Shown in pieces: positions 35,152-43,246 of a stretch of 64,000 nt of DNA. Both the position numbers and the translations under genes were made by a program. The notes under the pieces were generated by a model that saw only the letters and a program-made list of their open reading frames with translations, searched no databases and was not told where the DNA came from. This stretch comes from an uncultured Eubacteriales bacterium (GTDB lineage: Bacteria; Bacillota; Clostridia; Oscillospirales; Acutalibacteraceae), in the NCBI GenBank assembly GCA_934695425.1, contig CAKUVH010000003.1, positions 62,001 through 126,000 of the forward strand, read 5' to 3'. Numbering within the stretch: the first letter of the stretch is position 1; each line of letters starts with the position of its first letter.

Positions 35152-35464
35152 CGCCTCTTATTAAATTTATTCTTGTGAATATATAATTTGACACTGCGAA
35201 ATAATGTATAATTTTATCGATAATTGTTGAATGATTTTATGGAGAGTATAATAACTTTAAAAATTATACGCTTAATTCGAAATTTGCTGTTGATTTTCAA
35301 ATTATTATGCAATATAATTAATTACGTGATTAAAAATCACAAAACGTGGTGCCGCGTTTCAATAAATTACAATATTGCTATTGTAACATTTTTAAAAACA
35401 AATATCAAATATAAATTCCAAAAAATATTCGATATTAATTGTTCCTAAAGGAGGATGTTTATTC
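35152..35464. other. Intergenic spacer between hprK and the Spo0A-like gene
   Basis: 313 nt, very A/T-rich. It must hold promoters for both divergent genes, but no clear -35/-10 pair, Spo0A box or riboswitch stood out. A 74-codon open frame at 35224-35448 has no ribosome site and odd composition, so I do not call it a gene. Confidence 0.5.
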
Positions 35465-36226
35465 ATGATGAATCTGAACATATTTTCTGATATTCCGAAT
35501 CATCAGAATTCTGAATTCATAAAAGTATTAATCATTGATGACGATTATGAATTGAGGAGAAATTTATGTAAATTTTTGTCAGACGGTAAAAACATACAAG
35601 TATGCGCATGCTTAGAAGGTGGTGTAGAGATTGAAAAAGAAATAGAACTATATGATCCGGATGTGGTGGTTACTGAATTTTCTGCCCACGATAAAAGAGG
35701 TAAAAGCATTTTAGAGATTTTGAACAATATAACTACAAATAAACCCAAAGTTATCGTTCTTTCATCTTCAGAAAACGTAAGTGCTTTAGACGAATCTTTT
35801 GGATATGGAGTAAATTACTACGTTAAAAAGCCTGTGATTTTGTCTTTGCTTAAAAATGCAATTATTTCAATGTGCTCGGACAAAGTTACTGAATATCACA
35901 AAATTGAGATGTACCATATAAAGAATTTACTCAGAAGTATGTCGGCTCCAATTCATGTAGTAGGGTTTACATATATTTGTGAAGCGCTGGAATACTTGAT
36001 TGAAAACCCAAAAACTATGTTTTTGAAAGAAGTGTATCTTGTGATTTCCGATACACACGTAGTATCTGTAGAGTCTGTTGAAGTTTCAATAAGAAACGCC
36101 ATCAAGAAAATGGTCAAAGATTCTCTTCCGAGTTTTGTAGAAATTTTTGGTGAAAATGTCAAATCTGTATGTAACTCGAAATTTTTATTCACTTTAAAAG
36201 AAGTATTGCTTTCGCAAAGATTTTAA
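35465..36226 (+). CDS. Divergent Spo0A-like response regulator with Glu at the phosphosite
   Basis: 253 residues with AAAGGAGG 10 nt before the ATG. The receiver aligns without gaps to Spo0A from KVLIIDDD (acidic pocket, Asp25/26) to DPDVVVTEF. The phosphoacceptor Asp of Spo0A (DPDVLVLD) is Glu71 here. The switch Thr is Ser (VIVLSSSE) and the Lys is kept (YYVKKPV). The C-terminal half follows Spo0A's DNA-binding domain (MSAPIHVVGFTYICEAL versus IGVPAHIKGYLYLREAI). Its recognition helix is SVESVEVSIRNAIKK, where Spo0A has TASRVERAIRHAIE, so two DNA-facing Arg are lost. It could be a constitutive, re-targeted or decayed paralogue; a canonical Spo0A may exist elsewhere. Confidence 0.75.
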   Translation: MMNLNIFSDIPNHQNSEFIKVLIIDDDYELRRNLCKFLSDGKNIQVCACLEGGVEIEKEIELYDPDVVVTEFSAHDKRGKSILEILNNITTNKPKVIVLSSSENVSALDESFGYGVNYYVKKPVILSLLKNAIISMCSDKVTEYHKIEMYHIKNLLRSMSAPIHVVGFTYICEALEYLIENPKTMFLKEVYLVISDTHVVSVESVEVSIRNAIKKMVKDSLPSFVEIFGENVKSVCNSKFLFTLKEVLLSQRF

Positions 36227-36245
36227 AGAAAAACGTGGCACCTAT

Positions 36246-36284
36246 AAAAAGCTCTGAAATTCTAAAATTTCAGAGCTTCTATTA
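36246..36284. terminator. Bidirectional terminator
   Basis: AAGCTCTGAAAT (36249-36260) pairs perfectly with ATTTCAGAGCTT (36267-36278), between two convergent genes. T-rich sequence follows on the plus side and A-rich sequence precedes it. Confidence 0.85.
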
Positions 36285-36286
36285 TT

Positions 36287-37090
36287 TTATTGATTTTCTT
36301 TATCCAATATCAGCATAGGATCTATAAATTTTTCATTTTTTGATATCATAAAATGTAGGTGAGGGCCATCAGAAATTTCGCACGGCACAGAACCTATCGC
36401 ACCGATATCTTGTCCGGATTTTACTCTGCTTCCTTTTTCTACCAATATTTTATCGGAAAGTCCACAATAATACGCTGTAAATTTAGGGTCATGTTCTATT
36501 TCGATAGTGGTTCCGTAAGAGGGGTCCGAGTGAATATTTTTTACTGTTCCGCTTGTTATAGATTTTACTATATTTCCGGAATCGGATTTAAAATCAACTC
36601 CTTCGTGAGCTCTCCAATCGGATAAAGTTTTTGAGTAAACCGGCTTACCGTCACTGAACTCTTTAAGAATTATATTTTCAGTAGGGTAGACGATTTCGGG
36701 GTCTGATTTCTCTGCTGAAACTGTTTTTAGATCATCCTCTTCATCGGATTCGAAAACAGTCTTGGGTATAGGCTTTTTGATGTACGACCCGGGTTCTGAT
36801 TTGCTTTCTGAATTATCAATGGGTTCTTTTCCCGGTAATTCAGAAGAAGAAATCTTAGATGGATTTTTCGATTTTACTTTAATGTTATCCTTTGACTGAG
36901 CGCTTTCAGTAGTTTCGGCGGAGTGATTAAGATTTTTCACGCTGCTGTAAGTAGACCATCCCGCTACTGAAATTGTAGTTAAGAGAATAGCGATTGCGAT
37001 GTAAAAACTTTTTCTCTTTCTGGGCTTTGATATTTTTGCGGGGAAATCCAAGTTATTATTTTCGTCGTTGTTTAAATTTGATATGTTCAT
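36287..37090 (-). CDS. M23 (LytM) metallopeptidase, SpoIIQ-like
   Basis: 267 residues. A short cytoplasmic N-terminus with a basic patch (PRKRKSFY), one transmembrane helix (~28-48), a low-complexity Ser/Glu/Lys linker, then a LytM domain from ~155. The zinc ligands HEGVDF and PHLHF are present, so it may be active, as clostridial SpoIIQ is. The topology and the position convergent with a Spo0A-like gene suggest SpoIIQ, which links forespore and mother cell. Other anchored M23 proteins cannot be excluded. Confidence 0.8.
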   Translation of the reverse strand: MNISNLNNDENNNLDFPAKISKPRKRKSFYIAIAILLTTISVAGWSTYSSVKNLNHSAETTESAQSKDNIKVKSKNPSKISSSELPGKEPIDNSESKSEPGSYIKKPIPKTVFESDEEDDLKTVSAEKSDPEIVYPTENIILKEFSDGKPVYSKTLSDWRAHEGVDFKSDSGNIVKSITSGTVKNIHSDPSYGTTIEIEHDPKFTAYYCGLSDKILVEKGSRVKSGQDIGAIGSVPCEISDGPHLHFMISKNEKFIDPMLILDKENQ

Positions 37091-37249
37091 ATACCAAACA
37101 CCTCCGCTGTTATTATTGTCACTTAAAAATATTTATATTCAAAATATTTATATATTTTTGTAGTATGTAAAAATTTAAATAAAAGTGACAAATTACATCA
37201 AAAAATGATATAATATCCCTATTAAAATAATGAAATGAGGTAGAATAAA

Positions 37250-37834
37250 TTGGAACTAAAGGAAGAGTTTATTTCCATATATAATGAAAACGTACAAAGA
37301 GAGGGATCGCAGGAGCTTTTAAAATGGCTCGAGGGAACAGATTTTTTTACTGCTCCTGCCAGTACAAAGTTCCATTGCGCATGTAAAGAAGGACTTTTGA
37401 AGCATAGTATAAATGTATACAAAGTTCTTATGGAGAAACATTTTGACCCTTCAACAGATAATATAGAAAGTGCGACTATATGTTCGCTTCTACATGATAT
37501 TTGTAAATCTCATTTTTATAAGATGTCTACAAGAAACGTAAAAAATGAAGTTACAGGCATCTGGGAGAAAGTGCCGTATTATATTGTAGAAGATGCATTT
37601 CCGTACGGTCACGGCGAAAAATCTGTCTTTCTAATAGAAAGATTTATGAAACTTAAAACCAGCGAAGCAATGGCAATAAGATGGCACATGGGAGGGTTTG
37701 ATGATTCTGCCAGATCCGGTGGATTTTCTATGAGTTTGGCATTTGATAAATTCCCTCTGGCGGTTAAGTTACATATGGCGGATTTAGAAGCAACTTATCT
37801 TAGAGAAAAAGGAACTTCCAGCGTGAAAAAATAA
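37250..37834 (+). CDS. HD-domain phosphohydrolase
   Basis: 194 residues from TTG 37250, preceded by GAGGTAG. The HD motif is CSLLHDICKSHF, with a His upstream (LLKHSINVY) and later AIRWHMGG and KLHMADLEATY. These are the usual metal ligands. The family is common in Clostridia near metabolic genes; the substrate is unknown, probably a nucleotide or phosphate ester. Confidence 0.85.
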   Translation: MELKEEFISIYNENVQREGSQELLKWLEGTDFFTAPASTKFHCACKEGLLKHSINVYKVLMEKHFDPSTDNIESATICSLLHDICKSHFYKMSTRNVKNEVTGIWEKVPYYIVEDAFPYGHGEKSVFLIERFMKLKTSEAMAIRWHMGGFDDSARSGGFSMSLAFDKFPLAVKLHMADLEATYLREKGTSSVKK

Positions 37835-37879
37835 ACTATTTATTCTATCCATTTAATTGAATAGGAGAGTGATGATATT

Positions 37880-39094
37880 GTGAATATCTTAGTTTTAAAT
37901 TCGGGCAGTTCGTCATTAAAGTATCAATTGATAGATATGACTACAGAAAATGTTTTGGCAAAAGGAATTTGTGAAAAAATAGGTTCGGATGAAAACATTG
38001 TCAAGCAAATAAATTTTAATGGCAAAAGGTTAGAAAAAACAGTAAACGGAATAAATAATCATGTTAAAGCTTTTGAATGGATAGAAAAAATGCTCATGAG
38101 CAAAGAATATGGTCCTATAGATAATATCGAAGAGATTGCCGCTGTGGGACATAGGGTAGTTCACGGAGGGGAATATTTTAAAGACCCTGCTTTTATAGAT
38201 GATGATGTAATAAATAAAATAAGAGAGCTCATACCGCTGGCTCCGCTCCATAATGGTGCGCATTTGTCCGGAATATTAGCTTGCAGAGAAATGTTGGGGG
38301 ATCATATTCCTCAAGTTGCGGTTTTTGATACATCCTTTTATTATTCTCTTCCCGAAAAAGCTTATATGTTTCCTATACCTTATGAGTATTACGAAAAATA
38401 TCACTTAAGGAAGTACGGATTTCATGGGACTTCTCACAAATATGTGAGCAATAAAATGTGCGATATATTCAAAAAAGATATTAAAAATTTAAAAATAATA
38501 AGTTGCCATATGGGGAATGGTTCGTCGATTACTGCAATAGATAAAGGAAAAGCAATAGAAACCAGCATGGGGCTTACTCCTCTGGGAGGAATAATAATGG
38601 GCACACGCTCGGGCTCCTTGGATCCATCTGTAATACTACATTTATTTGATAGAGAATCTCTTACGTCAAATGAATTAAATGAAATTTTGAATAAAAAATC
38701 TGGAATGCTGGGAATATCAGGAGTAAGCAGTGACGACAGAGAAATTTGTGAAGCAGAGGAAAAAGGGAATCATCGTGCAAAATTATCACACGAAATGATG
38801 GTCTATCAGTTAGTTCAATATATAGGCGCTTATAATGTTATTTTAAAAGGTTGCGATTGTATAATATTCACAGGCGGAATAGGAGAAAATCAATGGATGC
38901 ACAGAGAGAAAATCTGTGAGGAGCTCCGATTTATGGGCGTGGAAATTGATAAAGAAATAAACAGGCAAACTGTCGAAGGAAAAGCTAATAAAATTTCTAA
39001 AGACAGTTCCAAAATTCAAATTTTTGTAATCCCGACCAACGAAGAATTGGCCATAGCAAGAGAAACTTTGTCATTAATAAATCATAGTATGTAA
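37880..39094 (+). CDS. ackA: Acetate kinase
   Basis: 404 residues from GTG 37880 (AGGAG upstream). Signatures VLNSGSSSLKYQL, the catalytic GHRVVHGG region, FHGTSHKYVS, HMGNGSS and FTGGIGEN. It makes ATP and acetate from acetyl phosphate in fermentation. No phosphotransacetylase gene is adjacent; pfkA follows 35 nt later. Confidence 0.97.
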   Translation: MNILVLNSGSSSLKYQLIDMTTENVLAKGICEKIGSDENIVKQINFNGKRLEKTVNGINNHVKAFEWIEKMLMSKEYGPIDNIEEIAAVGHRVVHGGEYFKDPAFIDDDVINKIRELIPLAPLHNGAHLSGILACREMLGDHIPQVAVFDTSFYYSLPEKAYMFPIPYEYYEKYHLRKYGFHGTSHKYVSNKMCDIFKKDIKNLKIISCHMGNGSSITAIDKGKAIETSMGLTPLGGIIMGTRSGSLDPSVILHLFDRESLTSNELNEILNKKSGMLGISGVSSDDREICEAEEKGNHRAKLSHEMMVYQLVQYIGAYNVILKGCDCIIFTGGIGENQWMHREKICEELRFMGVEIDKEINRQTVEGKANKISKDSSKIQIFVIPTNEELAIARETLSLINHSM

Positions 39095-39129
39095 AATAAT
39101 AATGATAAGAAAATGAAAGGCTGATTTAA

Positions 39130-40098
39130 ATGAATATAAAAAAAATAGGTATTTTTACAAGCGGAGGAGACGCTCCGGGAATGAACGCAGTTACGAGAGC
39201 AGTTACAAGATATGCTATAAGCAAAGACATTAATGTGACGGGAATACGTCGTGGATACATGGGACTTAGAACCGGTGATGCTTTTGATATGAATTTAAGA
39301 ACCGTTTCGGATATCATTCATAGAGGCGGTACAATTCTTTATAGTTCACGTGACCCTAAATTTCAAACTCCGGAAGGTTTGGAAAGCGCTGTAAAATTTT
39401 GTAAGGAATCTTCGTTGGATGCGCTGGTGGTCATAGGAGGAAACGGAACACTTGCCGGAGCAAAAACTTTGGCGGATGAGGGCATAAATTGTATTTTTAT
39501 TCCTGCTACCATAGATAATGACGTTGCGTGTAGTGATTATTCAATTGGATATGATACAGCTATGAACACAGCTATGGAGATGGTCGATAAAATAAGAGAT
39601 ACTGCTCAATCGCATGAAAAATGCAGCGTTGTGGAAGTTATGGGAAGACATTGCGGAGACATAGCCATGAGAACAGGAATAGCCGTAGGCGCTACAGCTA
39701 TACTCATTCCTGAAAAACCCTGGGATTTAGAAAACGATATAATAAGGAGAATAGAATATACTCAAAAAATCGGCAAAAGACATTTTATAGTGATTGTGGC
39801 CGAAGGAACAGGAAAAGCTCAAGAAATAGCCGAACAAATAAAAGAAAAAACTAAAATAGATGCCAGATGGACGGTACTTGGGCACGTTCAACGAGGCGGT
39901 TCGCCGACGCTTAGAGATCGAGTTATTGCAAGTAACATGGGATGTCACGCTGTAGATTTGATTTTAAGAAATCAAAAAAACAGAACTGTTGCGCTTGCAT
40001 GTAATAAAATCGTAGATTACAGTATCGATGACTCTCTGAAATTTAAAAAATTCTTTGATGAAGATTTATACGAAAATGCACTTAAAATTTCTATTTAA
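39130..40098 (+). CDS. pfkA: 6-phosphofructokinase
   Basis: 322 residues. ATP-binding FTSGGDAPGMN, catalytic PATIDNDV (Asp base), allosteric/substrate VEVMGRHCGDIA and LGHVQRGGSPT. The second residue group GDAPG marks the ATP-dependent bacterial type. GAAAGG precedes the ATG. It is probably co-transcribed with ackA. Confidence 0.97.
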   Translation: MNIKKIGIFTSGGDAPGMNAVTRAVTRYAISKDINVTGIRRGYMGLRTGDAFDMNLRTVSDIIHRGGTILYSSRDPKFQTPEGLESAVKFCKESSLDALVVIGGNGTLAGAKTLADEGINCIFIPATIDNDVACSDYSIGYDTAMNTAMEMVDKIRDTAQSHEKCSVVEVMGRHCGDIAMRTGIAVGATAILIPEKPWDLENDIIRRIEYTQKIGKRHFIVIVAEGTGKAQEIAEQIKEKTKIDARWTVLGHVQRGGSPTLRDRVIASNMGCHAVDLILRNQKNRTVALACNKIVDYSIDDSLKFKKFFDEDLYENALKISI

Positions 40099-40135
40099 TT
40101 AACAGATAAACAAAAGTGTGAAAATTAAAAATATT

Positions 40136-40165
40136 AACTATACAAAATATTAATTTTGTATAGTT
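40136..40165. repeat. Perfect 13-bp inverted repeat before the RibU-like gene
   Basis: Left arm AACTATACAAAAT (40136-40148), loop ATTA, right arm ATTTTGTATAGTT (40153-40165). No T run follows, so it is not a standard terminator; GGGGAAGG and the start codon come 3 and 17 nt later. It could be an operator or an mRNA hairpin that controls translation. Confidence 0.8.
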
Positions 40166-40181
40166 CGGGGAAGGAATTTAA

Positions 40182-40727
40182 ATGAATAACCGTAAAGCTC
40201 TTAATATTACATACAACTCAGTTTTTATAGTCCTTTCAATAGTACTTGGATTTATAGGAAGAATTTCTATTTTTCCGATTTTTCCTTTCCTTCAATTAGA
40301 CTTTTCTGATATACCCATTTTTTTGTCTGCCGCCGTTTCAGGAATTTCCTCCGGGGTTACGGTTTGGTTTGTGACTTCACTGCTCAGAGCTGTTATGTAT
40401 AGTTCTTCCGGATGGATTGGATTTGTTATAAGAGCTACTTCTTTAATACTAGTTATAGGATTTGGCGTGTGTAATAAATATAAATTTAAATTAGGATACA
40501 AAATCTTATTTATTTCGATTTTAGGGTTTGTTTGTTTAGGAACCAAACTTCTTGCCAACTGGTATTTATGGATTGAATTCTTTAATTTGTCTCCGGAATT
40601 TTTAAACAGTTTGATGTTTACAATAATAATACCATACAATTTTTTTAAGATTCTTTTGACTTCTTCAATTTCCATTTTATTGGAAAAACCCACCAAGAAG
40701 CTGATAAACACTATTGCTAATTATTAA
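40182..40727 (+). CDS. ECF transporter S component, RibU-like
   Basis: 181 residues with about five or six hydrophobic helices, basic termini, and a motif FLQLDFSDIPIFLSA that matches the riboflavin S components (LxxDPSDVPxxI). It would bind a vitamin, probably riboflavin, and pair with ECF-AT modules encoded elsewhere. The 83-nt gap upstream is too short for an FMN riboswitch and I see none; a perfect hairpin sits there instead. Confidence 0.8.
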   Translation: MNNRKALNITYNSVFIVLSIVLGFIGRISIFPIFPFLQLDFSDIPIFLSAAVSGISSGVTVWFVTSLLRAVMYSSSGWIGFVIRATSLILVIGFGVCNKYKFKLGYKILFISILGFVCLGTKLLANWYLWIEFFNLSPEFLNSLMFTIIIPYNFFKILLTSSISILLEKPTKKLINTIANY

Positions 40728-40738
40728 ATAAAATTTCT

Positions 40739-40767
40739 TTGACAAGCAATTGATTATCTAGTATAAT
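40739..40767 (+). promoter_or_regulatory. Promoter of tRNA-Arg(CCT)
   Basis: Consensus TTGACA (40739-40744), exact 17-nt spacer, TATAAT (40762-40767), 9 nt before the tRNA. Confidence 0.9.
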
Positions 40768-40776
40768 AATGTGGAT

Positions 40777-40853
40777 GTCTACGTAGCTCAGCTGGATAGA
40801 GCACACGCCTCCTAAGCGTGGGGTCGGAGGTTCGAATCCTCTCGTGGACGCCA
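40777..40853 (+). tRNA. tRNA-Arg (anticodon CCT)
   Basis: 77 nt. Acceptor GTCTACG / CGTGGAC, D-arm GCTCAGCTGGATAGAGC, anticodon loop CTCCTAA, T-arm GGAGGTTCGAATCCTCT-like, encoded CCA. Its last 11 bases are repeated at 41906-41916. Confidence 0.95.
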
Positions 40854-40860
40854 CATACAT

Positions 40861-40897
40861 TGTCGAAAGCTTTTATTTTCAATAGCTTTCGACTTTA
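40861..40897 (+). terminator. Terminator after tRNA-Arg(CCT)
   Basis: GTCGAAAGCT pairs with AGCTTTCGAC around a 12-nt loop, followed by a T-rich run. Confidence 0.75.
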
Positions 40898-41019
40898 TCT
40901 ATTTTTGAAGCAACACTCTCCTACACGGCCTTGTCTTTCTTTTCGACTCATTGTGTAGAAATTTCTATAATTCTATGATGTAATGCTCTTTAAATTAAAT
41001 CTTGATTTAGGCGGTGGAA

Positions 41020-41904
41020 ATGAATATAAAAGAAATATCTGTTAAATCAATCATAACTAAATCTAATCTTCCAGTATGTGATTTTTCAATCAATCCATAT
41101 ATAGGTTGTACTCACGCTTGTAAATATTGCTATGCGAGCTTTATGAAACGATTTACCGGACATACAGAGTCTTGGGGCGCATTTCTTGATATAAAACAGT
41201 GGAATAAAATCCAAAATCCCGATAAATACTGCAACAAAGAATTTTTCATCGGCTCGGTAACGGATCCATATCTCCCCGAAGAAAAACACTACGGAAGGAC
41301 GAGGGCGTTTCTTAAAGAATTGCAAGGAAGCAAAGCAAAAATAAGTATACAAACGAAATCTGACTTGGTGTTACGCGATTTGGACCTTATAAAAACATTT
41401 CCCGATGCGAGGGTGGGATTCAGTGTTAATACTTTGGATGAGAGTTTCCGAAAAGATATGGATAAGGCGGTCAGCATAGAACGAAGATTATCCGCTATGA
41501 AAGCGTTTCACGAGGCAGGTATCCGTACCACTTGCTTTATATCTCCTATCTTCCCTGAAATTACTGATGTGCAAGCGATTATTGAAAGAGTTAAAAATCA
41601 ATGTAACTTGATATGGCTTGAAAATTTGAATATCCGTGGTGATTATAAGCAGGTGATTCTTGACTATATTAAAGAGAAATATCCTTATTTAATGCCTTTG
41701 TATGATGCCATTTACAGACGTGGCGACAAAACCTATTGGGAACAACTCAACGAGGAAATAGAAAAATACGCAAGCAAAGAAAGACTAAGATATGTGAGAA
41801 ACAAGGATAATATCCGCCAGCCTTTCGATGCATCTCCCGTAATCGTAAACTTCTTTTTTCATGAACAAATTAAGAAGTCTGCAAAAGTCAGCAATAAAAA
41901 ATAA
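41020..41904 (+). CDS. Radical SAM protein, 'mobile pair B' type, without its partner
   Basis: 294 residues from ATG 41020. The 4Fe-4S motif CTHACKYCYASFMKRF (CxxxCxxC at ~31-38) identifies radical SAM. The sequence follows the spore-photoproduct-lyase-like family known as radical SAM mobile pair protein B, with IGSVTDPYLPEE, TKSDLVLRDLDL, FSVNTLDE and ERRLSAMKAFHEAGI. That family is usually encoded with a second radical SAM protein (A) and a MarR regulator, and neither is here. Codon use is visibly richer in G/C than the flanking genes. It fills the tRNA-bracketed mini-island. Its reaction is unknown. Confidence 0.82.
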   Translation: MNIKEISVKSIITKSNLPVCDFSINPYIGCTHACKYCYASFMKRFTGHTESWGAFLDIKQWNKIQNPDKYCNKEFFIGSVTDPYLPEEKHYGRTRAFLKELQGSKAKISIQTKSDLVLRDLDLIKTFPDARVGFSVNTLDESFRKDMDKAVSIERRLSAMKAFHEAGIRTTCFISPIFPEITDVQAIIERVKNQCNLIWLENLNIRGDYKQVILDYIKEKYPYLMPLYDAIYRRGDKTYWEQLNEEIEKYASKERLRYVRNKDNIRQPFDASPVIVNFFFHEQIKKSAKVSNKK

Positions 41905-41905
41905 A

Positions 41906-41916
41906 CGTGGACGCCA
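41906..41916 (+). repeat. Direct repeat of the tRNA-Arg 3' end (putative att)
   Basis: Exact 11-base copy of 40843-40853, including the CCA. The bases on both sides differ from those flanking the tRNA copy. Confidence 0.8.
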
Positions 41917-41921
41917 GATTA

Positions 41922-41957
41922 TTTTATCCTGTCGGATTTGACAGGATAATTTTTATT
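41922..41957 (+). terminator. Terminator between the radical-SAM and fic genes
   Basis: TTATCCTGTC (41924-41933) pairs perfectly with GACAGGATAA (41940-41949), then TTTTTATTT. Its right arm contains the fic -35 box, so the sites overlap. Confidence 0.85.
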
Positions 41958-41966
41958 TGTTATAAT
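41938..41966 (+). promoter_or_regulatory. Promoter of the fic gene
   Basis: TTGACA (41938-41943), 17-nt spacer, TATAAT (41961-41966): full consensus. Confidence 0.85.
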
Positions 41967-41999
41967 TGATATAAATTGATATCAATTAGTATCAATTAT
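41962..41999. promoter_or_regulatory. 38-bp palindromic operator over the fic promoter
   Basis: Two 19-base arms meet at 41980/41981 and match at 17 of 19 positions. Each arm has two copies of an AATTGATA-like element, so there are four half-sites. It covers the -10 box and the expected transcription start, and ends 6 nt before the ribosome site GGGAGG. A repressor here would block fic expression. Confidence 0.75.
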
Positions 42000-42015
42000 A
42001 AGGGAGGCGCAAAAT

Positions 42016-43191
42016 ATGCTTACTGCAAATGATTTTATGAATATTATAAATGACTCTAATTTTTACAATCTAAAAAAGATGAAAAGCAAATACGGCAATA
42101 TAAATATCGAAGAAGTAATAAAAATTTTAAAATCTACTTTTTATAAATATATCCCTATTTGCGATTTCAAAAATAATAATATTACCTATGCCCCATCGTT
42201 AATTAACATAAATGATGATGTGTACAAGGTTTTAATTTCGGGAGACGACAATAAAAATTACAGCATCGAAAAAATGGAAAATGAAATTCACAGCACTTTG
42301 AAAATTGAAAATATAAATTCGGATAGAAACAGCATCCGGAACATACTCGAAGGCGCAGCGCCTAAAAATAACGACGAAAATAAAATTTACGGAATAAAAA
42401 AAGGACTGGATTTTATTTCTGTAAAAAGCAACATCATATCTGAAGAAAATCTCTACAGGCTTTATATGGAATCTATAGGATTTTACTTAGAAGATGAAAA
42501 CAAATTACTTGAGGGAAATTATTATCGTCATGACAGCGTCTATGTAGTAGGAAATAAAGTTTCGCATTGCGGACTCCCCCACCGCCTTCTTAAAAGTTAT
42601 ATGAGCAAATTTATTGATTTTATTAATACTAAAGATGAAATAAACACCTTAGAAAAATCAGCGGTGATTCATTTTTATTTTGCTTATATACATCCTTATT
42701 TTGACGGCAATGGTCGTATGGCAAGGCTTGTGCAATTGTGGTACCTTATTCAGAATGGATTTAATGCTGCTTTGCTGGTTTCGTTCTCTAATCTTATTTC
42801 AAATACAAAAAATGAATACTACAAATCATTTGAAATCATAGAAGAAAATATTCAAACCCTAGGTCTTGTAGACGTCACTCCGTTCGTTCGCTACTTTAAT
42901 AAAAATATTTTTAGTAAACTCAGTATCCCCCGCTCCGAAAAAAGTACAAGTTTGCCCGATAAAATCAATTCTCTAATTAGCACCGAACAAATAACTTTTA
43001 AAGAAAAAGAATTATTTGCATATGTTATGTCTCACTACGGAAACCAAGAATTTTCTACTAAAAAACTAGAAAAAGATTTTGGAAATGCAGCTTACGCCAC
43101 TATTCGAAGTTTTGTTATAAAATTAACAAAATTTGGTATTTTTTCGCAAATTAAATATTGCGGAAATAGAAATAAATATAAATTAAAATGA
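42016..43191 (+). CDS. Fic family protein (predicted AMPylase) with self-inhibitory helix
   Basis: 391 residues. The Fic core HPYFDGNGRMAR starts at residue 226 and holds the catalytic His and the ATP-phosphate loop. An N-terminal inhibitory motif (S/T)xxxE(G/N) is present as TLKIEN (Thr94-Asn99), the class II arrangement that restrains AMP transfer. Residues ~330-391 look like a winged helix (ELFAYVMSHYGNQEFSTKKL ... YATIRSFV), so the protein may bind its own 38-bp operator. GGGAGG precedes the ATG. It could be a stand-alone toxin, a regulator or a host-directed enzyme; the target is unknown. There is no separate antitoxin gene next to it. Confidence 0.9.
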   Translation: MLTANDFMNIINDSNFYNLKKMKSKYGNINIEEVIKILKSTFYKYIPICDFKNNNITYAPSLININDDVYKVLISGDDNKNYSIEKMENEIHSTLKIENINSDRNSIRNILEGAAPKNNDENKIYGIKKGLDFISVKSNIISEENLYRLYMESIGFYLEDENKLLEGNYYRHDSVYVVGNKVSHCGLPHRLLKSYMSKFIDFINTKDEINTLEKSAVIHFYFAYIHPYFDGNGRMARLVQLWYLIQNGFNAALLVSFSNLISNTKNEYYKSFEIIEENIQTLGLVDVTPFVRYFNKNIFSKLSIPRSEKSTSLPDKINSLISTEQITFKEKELFAYVMSHYGNQEFSTKKLEKDFGNAAYATIRSFVIKLTKFGIFSQIKYCGNRNKYKLK

Positions 43192-43206
43192 TTTTAAAGT
43201 TTTTTA

Positions 43207-43235
43207 TTGACAAACATTTTCCAGTATGGTACTTT
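43207..43235 (+). promoter_or_regulatory. Promoter of tRNA-Arg(CCG)
   Basis: TTGACA (43207-43212), 17-nt spacer, TACTTT (43230-43235), 11 nt before the tRNA. Confidence 0.7.
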
Positions 43236-43246
43236 AAATGTGGCAA

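Larger units (their letters stand above)
40843..41916 (+). mobile_element. Candidate mini-island bounded by a tRNA-Arg 3'-end repeat
   Basis: CGTGGACGCCA occurs as the 3' end of tRNA-Arg (40843-40853) and again at 41906-41916, just after the stop of the only gene in between, a radical-SAM protein of the mobile-pair type. This is the footprint of site-specific integration into a tRNA end that rebuilds the tRNA. No integrase is present. The repeat is seen; the integration history is inference. Confidence 0.55.

Noticed and set aside
35224..35448. 74-codon open frame before the Spo0A-like gene
   Set aside because: No ribosome site, A/T-driven composition, no recognisable features; probably chance.
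40099..40181. FMN riboswitch before the RibU-like gene
   Set aside because: The gap is only 83 nt and holds a simple hairpin rather than the multi-stem FMN element.
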